From contig OX327699.1 of assembly GCA_946807835.1 (NCBI GenBank), positions 3,093,001-3,157,000 on the forward strand: a stretch of DNA of 64,000 bases, written 5' to 3'. Below are positions 43,830-55,449 of this stretch, one piece after another (within the stretch, counting starts at the first letter, position 1; each line of letters opens with the position of its first letter). The position numbers and the translations under genes are program-made. This DNA comes from Ailanthus altissimus. Lineage: Eukaryota > Streptophyta > Magnoliopsida > Sapindales > Simaroubaceae. The notes beneath the pieces are model-generated. The model was not told where the DNA came from, did no database searches, and saw nothing but the letters and a program-made list of their open reading frames with translations.

Positions 43830-46606
43830 TGACAGGACCCGACCCGAGACCCTCTACTATAGATCCCAGCGGCCCTGTCGGGTACCCCAACGAAAGTTCC
43901 TCCGAATCTAACTAGGTAAGTTAAGAAATTCCGCGAGGCGAACCCCTTTTTAAATCTTGTTACTACCAAGAAGATCTAGTAATATACATGAAAATGACAT
44001 TTTAGTTTTAAAAACAAACGGACAGAGTTTCCCCTGTTTTTCGGAAAATCCATATAAACCTGCAAAGAAATTTCACTTCTAATTCCAACCCATCTCAATT
44101 CTACCAATTCGGACCTCCGGTCCTTTTCAAATCAAATCCAACACAACTCAATTATTTCGTGTAAATCACAAAATAAGCATAATCATAAAAAGTAAAAACG
44201 ATCATCATAAACTGGAAATCTCTTCTTCTTGATTCAACACATACTTACAAATATACATGCCTACAACTATTATGCATAAAGTAAATAGTGCTATTAGCAC
44301 ATTTACATGTACAAAATTTATCTTTGGATTCGGCCCACTACTCGGCGATAGGAGAATCAGCAGCTTGCGTTCCGAGACCTGCACCTGGGAAAGGGGTTTA
44401 AAACATAAAACATAAAACGAGTGAGCTAAAGGAGCTCAGTGAGTGTAAATGAGAATTTAATTACAAGAATATTATACAAAGACAACAATTTCTAAAGTAT
44501 ATGCAGAAATTATGCTTCTAAAACGGATGTAAAATTGTAAAACGGTTTCTAATATCATATGCTAATGAAATCTTGCCGAGCGGGTTTTATCTACATCTTT
44601 GGAAAACTATATTCAGAATCTGTATAACATAATAACTGCTGTGTGCATATAAATGCATAAATGCTACCGGTAAATCGAAAACTAGTAAAATCCTCGCTCG
44701 GCCATTTTCTTTCTAAACTGTACCAATGGTAACCCTAAAGCTCTATACCCACGCAGCGACTCAACTAGCACCGCATACGTGAGTAGGTCACGGGGCACCT
44801 CAACTAGCAGCACCCACAGTGACATCTCAAGACATCTCACTGGCTACGCAGCGGAATCCTACATCGCATGCATATAGCGAGACAATATCCCGTACACATA
44901 GAGCGACTCACATGACTCGACATCCAGACTACCCGGAGTTAGTGACACACCCCCAAGACCTGCCCATGTGCACGGGATATACCGGCCGGGTCTAATACAA
45001 TCATCACCACTATAATCTGAGGGTACCAATGGCCTTAAAACAAACGCAAAAATTTTAAAACTGTTTCACAAATCGATCATGTAAAAGCATGTCTATGAAT
45101 ATATCAAAATCATAAATCATGTTTATGCATCGAAAGCTCATAAAACATCCATAGTCATTGTGCGAAAACATAATAACCGAAAAGTAAAAGAAATGACAGA
45201 TTTCCACTCACAACCGCTCCGCGCTCAATTTCGTTCCCGATTCCTGCTCCCGTTAACGCTCTCGGTTATCCTCACCTACGCGCCATAAATGATATTTAGA
45301 ACTAAATCGAACACTAGAATGTCATTTAACTACTAAATGCCCTAATCGGCATACAAAGCCCGGATGTAAACTACTTCCCGATTTTAGTTACGGAGCCATA
45401 ATCGAAACTAACTCGCCATCCGGCGCCCTGAAAATTATTGAACATCTTATAATTTGATTGGACATACTTGCCCTAAACCTTTCCAACATGGACAATTATG
45501 TCCCATTTTCTTCATTTTTGGGTTTTTTCATCAACCATATTCATTCAATTCACAATATGCATCATTTACATACAACAATTCAATCAAAACACCACTCAAT
45601 TCCTAACTTCCCTAAAGTGGCAGAATTTCACCCTAGGTTCCAACACATTCCTTTTCTCAATTTCTTGTTCCAATTACAACAAAATCATGCCAATTTCATT
45701 CTAAAGCCCTAATTACAATCAATTGAAATCTCTACAACAAAATCACCAAAAACCCTAATTCTCACCTTGCCAATTTCTTCAAATTGATGACTCCTTCAAG
45801 CTCCAAACTAGAATTCGACTCAATCTAAGCCAAGAATACACATAAGAACATCAATTAACACATTCTTGAATTCTCACTTATCAAACTCATAAAAGATGCT
45901 TTTCTTACCTCTTTTTCTTGAATTTCCACTAATAGAGACTTGAATTGAGCTTAGGGATTGGTTTGTAACCTTAATTTGGCTTGATTACACATGAAAAATC
46001 ATGAAAAAAAAAACTTGAATAGTCACTGTAGCAGCACCCCCTTTCCAAGCTCGAATTTCTCTCTTTTTTTGGCTAAGTGTTGGTTTTGATCTCTCTTCAA
46101 ATTTCTACACACTTCTAACATATATATAGTGCTCCCTCAATTTACCATTTTGCCCTTCAACTTACTTAAAACTTCTAATTTGCCATTAGTTAAAAACTAA
46201 TTATGTAATTAGTTCATTTGTAACTATTTAGTTAGAATAGTTCAAAGAACTAACTAGAACTTCCAACTTGGCAATCCATGAGATTTCTTCTAATTGGTTC
46301 ATTCTCTAATATATGGATTATGTTTCTCAACAAAGGCTTGTTCCATTCATAACCCTTAAATGGAAATTCATGTAGTAAATTAGATTTTTTTTTTTTACAA
46401 GCCAATAGAGAAAAATTCTAAAAATATTCTAGGGTCGTCCGGCGCACCGATCGAGTGTGAAATTACCAAATTAGGTCTAATATCTCTCACGTGCACTATA
46501 AAGAGAATATTTCTAATAGGGTTAAAATTGAGTAACCCTACGGTGTCTTATTTGTTCTATACCGAAATCTAGGCGCCAATACTACTAATAGGGATTAGAT
46601 ATTACA
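43830..46606 (-). repeat. 3' LTR of the complete gypsy element
   Basis: Plus-strand reading starts TGACAGGACCCGACCC and ends GGGATTAGATATTACA. About 2,777 bp, matching 51,462-54,237. An open frame on the strand opposite the element (45,458-45,712) recurs in sister LTRs but has no coding signature. Confidence 0.93.
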
Positions 46607-46621
46607 ATTTCACCCCTCCTT
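46607..46621 (-). other. Polypurine tract of the complete gypsy element
   Basis: Minus strand AAGGAGGGGTGAAAT abuts the 3' LTR start TGTAATATC, the plus-strand priming site. Confidence 0.8.
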
Positions 46622-46641
46622 AAAAATTTCGTCCTCGAAAT

Positions 46642-47865
46642 TTAAATCAAACCTGTCTCAAAGAGGTGAGGATGTTGGACTCGCATCTGATCTTCACGTT
46701 TCCACGTGGCTTCTTCTACCCCATGGTTCATCCATAACACCTTAACTAAGGGAATGCTTTTGTTACGAAGGACTTGCTCTTTCCGGTCTAGGATTTGCAT
46801 AGGCTTCTCTTTGTAGGTGAAGTTTTCGTTCAATTCTACTAGTCATTCCCTTAGGATGTGTGAAGGATCTGCTATATACTTGCGAAGCATAGAAACATGA
46901 AATACATCATGGATTCTAGCCAGATCTTCGAGTATCCGTAGACGATATGCCACATTTCCAACTCTTTCAACTATCTCATACGGTCCAATATATCGGGGAC
47001 TTAGCTTTCCTCACTTCTCGAATCTCAGTACTCCTCTCTATGGTGATATCTTCAGAAAGACTTTATCACCGATCTCAAACTCCAAGTCTCTTCTTCTGTT
47101 ATCTGCATAACTTTTCTGTCTATCATTAGCTATTTTCAATCTCTGCCTGATAAGTTGAATCTTTTCCGAAGTAATCTGGACAATTTCTGGGCTAATTAGC
47201 TTCCTTTCACCTACCTCATCCCAACAAACTAGAGTTCTGCACTTTCTTTCATACAATGCTTCATATGGTGCCATTCCGATGCTAGTCTGGTAGCTATTAT
47301 TGTAGGCGAACTCCATTAGCGGCAGATGAGTATCCCAACTCCCCTTAAACTCCATAACACACGCTCTAAGCATATCTTCAAGTGTCTGAATTATCCGTTC
47401 CGACTGACCATCCGTCTAAGGATGAAAGGCCGTACTGAAACTCAATTTTGTACCTAGAGCTTTCTGTAAACTGGGCCAAAATCGAGAAGTGAACCGTGGA
47501 TCCCTGTCTGACACAATGGACACGGGAACTCCATGGAGTCGTACCACCTCATCTACGTACAACTGGGCTAATTTATCTAAAGAACAACTGCTTCTGATGG
47601 GTAGGAAGTGAGCAGATTTTGTCAGTCTATCAACAATCACTCATATTGCGTCATTGCCTCTCTGGCTACGCGGAAGTCCTACCACGAAGTCCATCGTTAT
47701 TCTTTCCCATTTCCACTCCGAAATCGGAAGGGGTTGCAAGAGCCCTGCAGGTTTCTGATGCTCCACTTTTACTTGTTGGCAAGTTAGACATCTCGAGACA
47801 AATTCAGCTATATCTTTCTTCATGCCCTTCCACCAGTAGTGCTCTTTTAGGGTACGGTACATCTT
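46642..47865 (-). pseudogene. Gypsy integrase core and chromodomain-like tail
   Basis: Minus-strand frame from about 47,862: KEHYWWKGMKKDIAEFVSRC and LTCQQVK (C-x2-C half of the HHCC finger), TMDFVVGLPRS (first Asp), [14 protein letters not shown] (second Asp) and TDGQSERIIQTLEDML (Glu). Then MAPYEALYERKC, SYADNRRRDLEFEIGDKVFL and the GPYEIVERVG block, ending with KVLWMNHGVEEATWKRED, the chromodomain-like end that in chromoviruses guides insertion to heterochromatin. Stops interrupt at about 47,641 (TGA where Trp is usual), 47,413 (TAG where Gln is usual), 47,035 and 47,011. The frame differs from RNase H by one base, owing to an indel at about 47,862. Confidence 0.9.
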
Positions 47866-48515
47866 TGGCTCCCGGGATGCATAGCATATGCAGAAGAATG
47901 AGCTTCTTCCATAATCTCTCTTCTTAACTCATTTGCATCCGGAACACATAACCTCCGACCCAAGGTTACTACACCATCCTCGGTCACTGAAAGATCCTTC
48001 CGCTGCCCGGACTCGATTTCACCCTTTAATTTAACTACTTGTGGATCTTGAGTCTGTAGTTTTTTGATCCGATCAACCAGTATTGGACGGACCTGAAATG
48101 TGGCTAATAATGCTCCCGAATCTGATAATTCTAATTTTACACGTAAAGACCTCAATTCTATCAACATCGATAGATATGCGACCTTCAAGTGAGCTATTGA
48201 ACTAACAGGCTTCCTGCTGAGAGCATCTGCTACCACGTTAGCTTTTCCTGGATGGTACTCCAAGGTGCACTCATAATCTTTAATAAGCTCCAGCCACCTT
48301 CTCTGCCTCATATTCAATTCTTTCTGAATGAACAAGTACTGCAGGCTCTTATGATCCGTAAAGATCTTGCAAGGAACCCCATACAAATAATGCCTCCAAA
48401 TTCTTAAAGCAAAAACTACCGCAGCTAGTTCTAGGTCATGTGTAGGATAATTCTGTTCATGCTTCTTTAATTGTCTGGAAGCATAGGCTATTACTTTCTC
48501 CTTCTGCATTAGCAC
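47847..48515 (-). pseudogene. Gypsy RNase H and start of integrase zinc finger
   Basis: Open for 222 codons on the minus strand, in frame with RT but separated by a TAA at about 48,528. [38 protein letters not shown] (Glu), [14 protein letters not shown] (Asp) and [17 protein letters not shown] are the gypsy RNase H blocks. The first Asp lies in CDAS at the end of the RT frame. The integrase finger starts with [13 protein letters not shown] (two His), and then the frame is lost by a one-base deletion near 47,862. Confidence 0.9.
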
Positions 48516-48527
48516 ACAACCTAGACC

Positions 48528-49925
48528 TTACCTGGAAGCATCACAATATATGGTAAAACCGTCATTCCCTGACGGAAGTGTAAGCACAGGGGCCGACGTC
48601 AACCTTCTCTTTAGCTCTTCGAAGCTCTGCTGGCACGCTTTCGACCATACAAACTTCTCTTCTTTCCGGGTTAACTTAGTCAGAGGAGCGGCTATCCTTG
48701 AAAATCCCTCTACAAACTTCCTATAATATCCGGCCAAACCCAAGAAACTACGGATCTCTGTCACGTTTGTAGGCTGTCTCCAATTCACTATTGCTTCGAT
48801 CTTCTGGGGATCTACTGCTACCCCTTCTGCAGAGATTACATGCCCCAAAAATGCAACTCTATCTAGCCAAAATTGACATTTACTAAGTTTGCCATACAAC
48901 CAATGCTCCCTTAAGGTCTGCAAAACTATCCTCAAATGTTCTGTATGCTCTTTCTCACTGCTTGAATAAACTAATATATCATCAATAAATACTATCACAA
49001 ACCGATCTAAATAGGATCTAAAAACTCTGTTCATAAGATCAATAAAAGCAGCTGGGGCATTAGTCAGCCCAAAAGGCATAATCAAAAATTCATAATGCCC
49101 ATATCGGGTCCTAAAGGCCATCTTAGGAACATCTTCCTCCCGGATCTTCAGTTGATGATAGCCGGACCTCAGATCTATCTTGGAAAATACTATGGCTCCT
49201 TGCAGCTGATCAAACAAATCATCAATTCTCGGAAATGGATATTGATTACGCACCGTTACTTTATTCAGCTCCCGGTAATCAATGCACAATCTCATGCTTC
49301 CGTCTTTCTTCTTCACAAATAAAACCGGTGCACCCCAAGGAGAAGTACTCGGTCTAACAAAACCCTTATTCACCAACTCTTCCAACTGAACCTTCAGTTC
49401 TTTCAATTCTAAAGGAGCCATTCTGTAGGGTGCTTTAGAAATTGGTTGTGTTCCAGGGGCTACTTCTATTTTAAACTCTATCTCTTTATCTGGAGACAAT
49501 CCCAGAAGATCCTCGGGGAATACATCCGGAAACTCTCTCACCACCGGAATATCCTCCAATTTCGTTCCACCATCTCTTACATCTATGGCATAGACTAAGT
49601 AACCCTGACATGACTTCCGAAGCATCTTTCTTGCCTTAATTACCGACACCATGCTGGCGGAAAGTGATTTCCGCACCCCGCGGAAAATAACTTCCGTTCC
49701 GCTAGGGCTACATATTCTAACTTCTTTCCGGAAGCAATCCACTGAGGCTCGATATTTAGACAACCAATCCATCCCTAAAATCACATCAAACTCACTGATG
49801 GCCAACACAATCAAATCCGCCATAAACTCTTGGCTTTCAATACTGATTTTACTACTCTTATACATCGTTTCTGCTACAATGGAGTCTCCGGTATGAAGAG
49901 ACACTATTACCGCGCCATCTAATAA
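48528..49925 (-). pseudogene. Gypsy protease C-terminus and reverse transcriptase
   Basis: Follows gag-protease in the same frame after one TAG (49,926-49,928). The open part has 458 codons. [19 protein letters not shown] (about residues 39-57) ends the protease. RT spans about 150-360 with [55 protein letters not shown] (first Asp about 244), [18 protein letters not shown] and [18 protein letters not shown] (catalytic pair about 308-309), then [13 protein letters not shown] and the connection [17 protein letters not shown]. It ends at CDASR with TAA. RT length and motifs are complete. It would need both bordering stops removed or read through to be expressed. Confidence 0.92.
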
Positions 49926-51311
49926 CTAGGGTGCTATACTAGCGTTTGCAGCAAACTCCACAGAAATAAAAGAATGAGTCGCTCCAGGATCTATCAGTAC
50001 ATAAGCATTTCGATCAAAAACTGACATTGTACCTGTCACAACTTCTGGGGCCGCATCCGCCTCCTGTTGGGTCACCGCAAATACCCTAGCCTGGGTATGT
50101 GGTTTCACTTGTGATCCACCGGATGATCCTCCTCGATCGGCACCCCTACCAAGCTGGCTCGCGCCGCTCAATCTTCTGAATTGGGGACCTCCTCGAATCT
50201 GCCCTCGAATCTGCCCTCGAACGCCGCTGGTTTGTCCTGGAGCTGGTGGTCTATCTTCTGGCTTGCTGCTAGCTTCATCATTCGGGCAATCTCTCATGTA
50301 GTGACCCTCTTGCCCGCACGTATAACACCCGGTAGTCCCCTTCCTACAATCCCCCGGATGGGCCTTGCCACATCTATTACACACCGGGAAATTCTTCCAA
50401 CTTTCTTTAGTGCTTCGGAATCCGGCGGATGGTTGCCGAACGGAAGCTTGGCTGGATTGAGCTCCTTGGCTTGGCTTTCGACTGCTGGACCATGATGATC
50501 TCTCCTCTGTTCGGGGGAATTTACTCGGTCCTCCTCGAGAACTACCTGACCAGCCTCTTTTCTGACCCTGCTGTTTCGGTTTAGGGATAGCCGCCATGCT
50601 TCTTTCAACCCGTGTTGCAGCTTCCACCAATGATCCATACTGAGTGTGAGCTACTGATACTACGTACGCCCTAATTCGTGGATTGAGACCCACTGCAAAA
50701 CGGTTAGCCTTCTGCTCTTCATTATCGGCTATAAATGGAACGGCACGAAGGAGTTCCGAAAACTTCTTCTCGTACTCAGCCACCGAGAGGGAACCCTGTT
50801 CGAGCTTGAAGAATTCTTCTATCTTCGCATCTTTATAACTTTTGGGGTAGAACTTATTTAGAAATTCCTCTTTGAAAAGTGCCCAAGACACCCCATCGGC
50901 GTTTCTCCTTTGCAAGGCCTTCCACCAATCCTTCTCTCTTTCTTTTAATAGAAATGCAGAGTATACCACCATCTGCTCTTCCGTACATCCCATAACCTGA
51001 AAAATTTCTTCATTGTTTTCTAACCAAGATAGAGCTCTCTCAGGATCTCCGGTTCCATCATAAGCCTTAGCGCCCAATTTCTTGGCGCGTTCAATGGACA
51101 CTCCGGACTCTCGTGGCTGTTGGTTCGCCACTGCTAGTATCTGGGCCATTTGAGCTATATTCACATTTCCACCCTCTGGCTCAGCGGGTTGAGATGATTC
51201 AGGAGGGGTCTGAGGCGTAGGAACATTTACTGACCCATTTCCCTGCTCCTCTTCAGGTGCAAAAGCCTCCGCAGCTGCTCTCCTAGTACGTGGGCCTCCA
51301 CGACGATGCAT
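49926..51311 (-). CDS. Gypsy gag with zinc knuckle and protease start
   Basis: Starting at the ATG at 51,311 (MHRRGGPRTRRAAAEAF), 461 codons are open. The open frame extends upstream to 51,362, but that leader is AT-biased. The capsid domain spans about 75-235 (YDGTGDPERALSWLEN, KDWWKALQRRN, FLNKFYPKSYKDAKIEEF, FAVGLNPRIRAYVVS). A basic Ser/Gln-rich stretch follows, then two Cys clusters: CNRCGKAHPGDC (about 311-322) and the canonical C-x2-C-x4-H-x4-C knuckle CYTCGQEGHYMRDC (about 329-342). The protease active site reads LIDPGATHSFIS (about 439-450). DPG in place of DSG is seen in related plant gypsy elements, so I do not count it as a defect. Gag is intact up to a TAG just after ASIAP. Confidence 0.88.
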   Translation of the reverse strand: MHRRGGPRTRRAAAEAFAPEEEQGNGSVNVPTPQTPPESSQPAEPEGGNVNIAQMAQILAVANQQPRESGVSIERAKKLGAKAYDGTGDPERALSWLENNEEIFQVMGCTEEQMVVYSAFLLKEREKDWWKALQRRNADGVSWALFKEEFLNKFYPKSYKDAKIEEFFKLEQGSLSVAEYEKKFSELLRAVPFIADNEEQKANRFAVGLNPRIRAYVVSVAHTQYGSLVEAATRVERSMAAIPKPKQQGQKRGWSGSSRGGPSKFPRTEERSSWSSSRKPSQGAQSSQASVRQPSAGFRSTKESWKNFPVCNRCGKAHPGDCRKGTTGCYTCGQEGHYMRDCPNDEASSKPEDRPPAPGQTSGVRGQIRGQIRGGPQFRRLSGASQLGRGADRGGSSGGSQVKPHTQARVFAVTQQEADAAPEVVTGTMSVFDRNAYVLIDPGATHSFISVEFAANASIAP

Positions 51312-51442
51312 ATTTTCTGAAAATTTAGTGATGCAAATGATTATCAAATGCAAAGAATTCAACTTCCTAAACTAAAAAAAATATGCAAACAATTTCAATA
51401 ATCTCATTCTAAAAATGAACTTTTTAACTAAAACTTCAAAAA

Positions 51443-51460
51443 CCGTGCTCTGATACCACT
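51443..51460 (-). other. Primer-binding site of the complete gypsy element
   Basis: Minus strand AGTGGTATCAGAGCACGG lies one base inside the 5' LTR end, initiator-Met tRNA type. Confidence 0.85.
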
Positions 51461-51461
51461 C

Positions 51462-54237
51462 TGACAGGACCTGACCCGAGACCCTCTACTATAGATCCCA
51501 GCAGCCCTGCCGGGCACCCCAATGGAAGTTCCTCCGAACCTAACTGGGTAAGTTAAGAAATTCCGCGAGGCGAACCCCTTTTTAAATCTTGTTACTACCA
51601 AGAAGATCTAGTAATATACATGAAAATGACATCTTAGTTTTAAAAACAAACGGACAGAGTTTCCCCAGTTTTTCAAACAATCCATATAAACCTGCAAAGA
51701 AATTTTACTTCTAATTCCAACCCATCTCAATTCTACCAATTCGGACCTCCGGTCCTTTTCAAATCAAATCCAACACAACTCAATTATTTCGTGTAAATCA
51801 CAAAATAAGCATAATCATAAAAAGTAAAAACGATCATCATAAACTGGAAATCTCTTCTTCTTGATTCAACACATACTTACAAATATACATGCCTACAACT
51901 ATTATGCATAAAGTAAAGATTGCTATTAGTATATTTACATGTACAAAATTTATCTTTGGATTCGGCCCACTACTCGGCGATAGGAGAATCAGCAGCTTGC
52001 GTTCCGAGACCTGCACTTAGGAAAGGGGTTTAAAACATAAAACATAAAACGAGTGAGCTAAAGGAGCTCAGTGAGTGTAAATGAGAATTCAATTACAAGA
52101 ATATTATACAAAGACAACAATTTCTAAAGTACATGCAGAAATTATGCTTCTAAAACGGATGTAAAATTGTAAAACGGTTTCTAATATCATATGCTAATGA
52201 AATCTTGCCGAGCGGGTTTTATCTACATCTTTGGAAAACTATATTCAGAATCTGTATAACATAATAACTGTTGTGTGCATATAAATTCATAAGTGCTATC
52301 GGTAAATCGAAAACTAGTAAAATTCTCGCTCGGCCATTTTCTTTCTAAACTGTACCAATGGTAACCCTAAAGCTCTATACCCACGCAGCGACTCAACTAG
52401 CACCGCATACGTGAGTAGGTCACGGGGCACCTCAACTAGCAGCACCCACAGTGATATCTCAAGACATCTCACTGGCTACGCAGCGGAATCCTACATCGCA
52501 TGCATATAGCGAGACAATATCCCGTACACATAGAGCGACTCACATGACTCGACATCCAGACTACCCGGAGTTAGTGACACACCCCCAAGACCTGCCCATG
52601 TGCACGGGATATACCGACCGGGTCTAATATAATCATCACCACTATAATCTGAGGGTACCAATGGCCTTAAAACAAATACAAAAATTTTAAAACTGTTTCA
52701 CAAATCGATCATGTAAAAGCATGTCTATGAATATATCAAAATCATAAATCATGTTTATGCATCGAAAGCTCATAAAACATCCATAGTCATTGTGCGAAAA
52801 CATAATAACCGAAAAGTAAAAGAAATGACAGATTTCTACTCACAACCGCTCCGCGCTCAATTTCGCTCCCGATTCCTGCTCCCGTTAACGCTCTCGGTTA
52901 TCCTCACCTACGCGCCATAAATGACATTTAGAACCAAATCGAACACTAGAATGTCATTTAACTACTAAATGCCCTAATTGGCATACAAAGCCCGGATGTA
53001 AACTACTTCCCGATTTTAGTTACGGAGCCATAATCGAAACTAACTCACCATCCGGCGCCCTGAAAATTATTGAACATCTTATAATTTGATTGGACATACT
53101 TGCCCTAAACCTTTCCAACATGGACAATTATGTCCCATTTTCTTCATTTTTGGGTTTTTTCATCAACCATATTCATTCAATTCACAATATGCATCATTTA
53201 CATACAACAATTCAATCAAAACACCACTCAATTCCTAACTTCCCTAAAGTGGCAGAATTTCACCCTAGGTTCCAATACATTCCTTTTCTCAATTTCTTGT
53301 CCCAATTACAACAAAATTTTGCCAATTTCATTCTAAAGCCCTAATTACAATCAATTGAAATCTCTACAACAAAATCACCAAAAATCCTAATTCTCACCTT
53401 GCCAATTTCTTCAAATTGATGACTCCTTCAAGCTCCAAACTAGAATTCGACTCAATCTAAGCCAAGAATACACATAAGAACATCAATTAACACATTCTTG
53501 AATTCTCACTTATCAAACTCATAAAAGATGCTTTTCTTACCTCTTTTTCTTGAATTTCCACTAATAGAGACTTGAATTGAGCTTAGGGATTGGTTTGTAA
53601 CCTTAATTTGGCTTGATTACACATGAAAAATCATGAAAAAAAAAACTTGAATAGTCACTGTAGCAGCACCCCCTTTGAAGCTCGAATTTCTCTCTTTTTT
53701 GGCTAAGTGTTGGTTTTGATCTCTCTTCAAATTTCTACACACTTCTAACATATATATAGTGCTCCCTCAATTTACCATTTTGCCCTTCAACTTACTTAAA
53801 ACTTCTAATTTGTCATTAGTTAAAAACTAATTATGTAATTAGTTCATTTGTAACTATTTAGTTAGAATAGTTCAAAGAACTAACTAGAACTTCCAACTTG
53901 GCAATCCATGAGATTTCTTCTAATTGGTTCATTCTCTAATATATGGATTATGTTTCTCAACAAAGGCTTGTTCCATTCATAACCCTTAAATGAAAATTCA
54001 TGTAGTAAATTAGAATTTTTGTTTTTTACAAGCCAATAGAGAAAAATTCTAAAAATATTCTAGGGTCGTCCGGCGCACCGATCGAGTGTGAAATTACCAA
54101 ATTAGGTCTAATATCTCTCACGTGCACTATAAAGGGAATATTTCTAATAGGGTTAAAATTGAGTAACCCTACGGTGTCTTATTTGTTCTATACCGAAATC
54201 TAGGCGCCAATACTACTAATAGGGATTAGATATTACA
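51462..54237 (-). repeat. 5' LTR of the complete gypsy element
   Basis: About 2,776 bp. Nearly the same as the 3' LTR over most of its length, with shared variants such as GCCCTAAACCTTTCC. The long LTR holds the promoter and, in the transcribed strand, a possible splice-like GCAAGGTGAGAATTAGG. Confidence 0.93.
53747..53760 (-). promoter_or_regulatory. Candidate TATA box in gypsy 5' LTR
   Basis: Minus strand CACTATATATATGTTAG is conserved in all full-length LTR copies in the window, followed about 30 bp on by TGTAGAAATTTGAAGAG. Likely the U3/R boundary region. Not proven. Confidence 0.45.
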
Positions 54238-54242
54238 CATTA

Positions 54243-54377
54243 TAAACGACAATTGGAAAAAAAAGAAACATAACAAACGCATCAATTAAATACAATAGTA
54301 ACAAAATACAATTAACTAGTCAAATAAGACCTATAACTACATAACTTAAAAATAGAAATATACTCATAAAGAACATA
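54243..54377. other. Mutator-like element sequence right of the gypsy insertion
   Basis: AT-rich, non-coding, 3' of the transposase stop on the minus strand. Confidence 0.4.
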
Positions 54378-54622
54378 TCAACTACCATGTAATGCAATTG
54401 GGTTTCGACAAGTTTGTCAATTATATCCATGCAGCTTACAGCAACTGCATGCATTCTTTGTGGAAGCCTCACCTTGCGATAGAATTCGATTCTTTCGATG
54501 TCTTCTTGATTGACGGCGTACTATAGGAGGCTGGATGTCAGCAACTCTTAACTCCTCTGGAATATTCCAATCTAAAAGATGACCAACCAAATTTACTAGG
54601 TCACTGTATGCACGCAATAAAG
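54378..54622 (-). pseudogene. Mutator-like (MURA) transposase C-terminus
   Basis: Minus-strand frame VGHLLDWNIPEELRVADIQ, PPIVRRQSRRHRKNRILSQG, ASTKNACSCCKLHGYN, a TGA, then QTCRNPIALHGS and TGA. The PP...RRxxGRP-like basic motif followed by a C-x2-C-x4-(H)-x4-C knuckle is the typical end of plant MULE transposases. Here the His position is Tyr and the Arg codon before QTC is a TGA, both explained by C-to-T changes. The N-terminal side is cut at 54,623 by a gypsy LTR. With the Ulp1-like protease on the other side of the complete gypsy element, this suggests a single protease-carrying Mutator-like element. Confidence 0.7.
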
Positions 54623-55449
54623 TGACAGGACCCACCCCGAGACCCTCTACTGTAAGTCCCAGCGGCCCTGCCGGGTACCTCGACGGAAGTTCTTCAAAAT
54701 TTAACTGGGTAAGTTGAGAAATTCCACGAGACGAATCCTTTTTTAATTCTTACTATTATTGAGAAAATCTTAGAATATACACGGAAATTACTTCTTAAAT
54801 TTAAAAAAAAAAGGCATAGATTCCCTTTTTTTCTGAAAATTTAATACAAAACCTACAAAGAAATTAAACTTTTATTTCAAACCACTTCTCAATACTACCA
54901 AATAGAACCTCCAGTCCTTTCCAAAATCAATCCAACTCAACTCAATAATTTCATTTAAATCACAAAATGCCCATACTTATAAAAAGTAAAAACGATCATC
55001 ATAATATCGAAATCTCTTCTTGTTGGTTCAAAACATACATATAAATACAAATGCCTATAATTACTATGCAAAAAGCAAAATAGTGCTATTTAGCACATTT
55101 ACATTTACAAAATGATCTTCAGATTTGGCCCACTAATCAGCAATAGGAGAATCAGCAGCTAGTATACTGAGACCTACACCTGAGAAAGGGGTTTAGAAAA
55201 CATAAAACACAAAACGAGTGAGCTAAAAGAGCTCCGTGAGTGCATTTAAGATTTCAAATAAAATAACATTCTGAATAGATATTAAATTCTAAAAGACCTG
55301 CATAAATCATGCATCTAAAACTAGTATAAAGCTGTAAAATAATTTCTAACATCATATGCCGATAAAATCTTGCCGAGCAGGTTTTATTTCCATCTTTGGA
55401 AAACAAAATCCCAAAATCATTACCACATAATAACTTGCATGTGCATATA
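54623..55449 (-). repeat. 3' LTR fragment of the older gypsy element
   Basis: Starts TGACAGGACCCACCCC in plus reading and follows the LTR for 827 bp. It then jumps at GCATGTGCATATA into gag-protease sequence, marking a deletion junction. Confidence 0.85.

Larger units (their letters stand above)
43825..54242 (-). mobile_element. Complete Ty3/gypsy chromovirus (Tekay-like), TSD CATTA
   Basis: Minus-strand element 43,830-54,237 (10.4 kb) with CATTA at 43,825-43,829 and 54,238-54,242. It has two LTRs of about 2,777 bp (TG...CA), an initiator-Met primer-binding site, gag-protease, RT, RNase H, integrase, a chromodomain-like tail and a polypurine tract, all in gypsy order with integrase last. Domain sequences resemble the Tekay/Del lineage. 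The LTRs are very alike except for a cluster of differences in the outer 100 bp. Stops at five or more places and one frameshift break pol. It split a Mutator-like element whose protease lies left and transposase end right. Confidence 0.93.

Noticed and set aside
45458..45712. Open frame of 84 codons antisense to the gypsy LTR, recurring in most LTR copies (also near 53,090, 60,474, 14,224, 28,125, 57,495)
   Set aside because: It recurs only because the LTRs are homologous. Two overlapping frames are equally open, the start shifts between copies, and composition follows the AT-rich DNA. No domain recognised.
49926..50000. Protease site DPG instead of DSG in the complete gypsy
   Set aside because: From memory, DPGATHS-type sites occur in related plant gypsy elements, so it is not clear evidence of inactivation.
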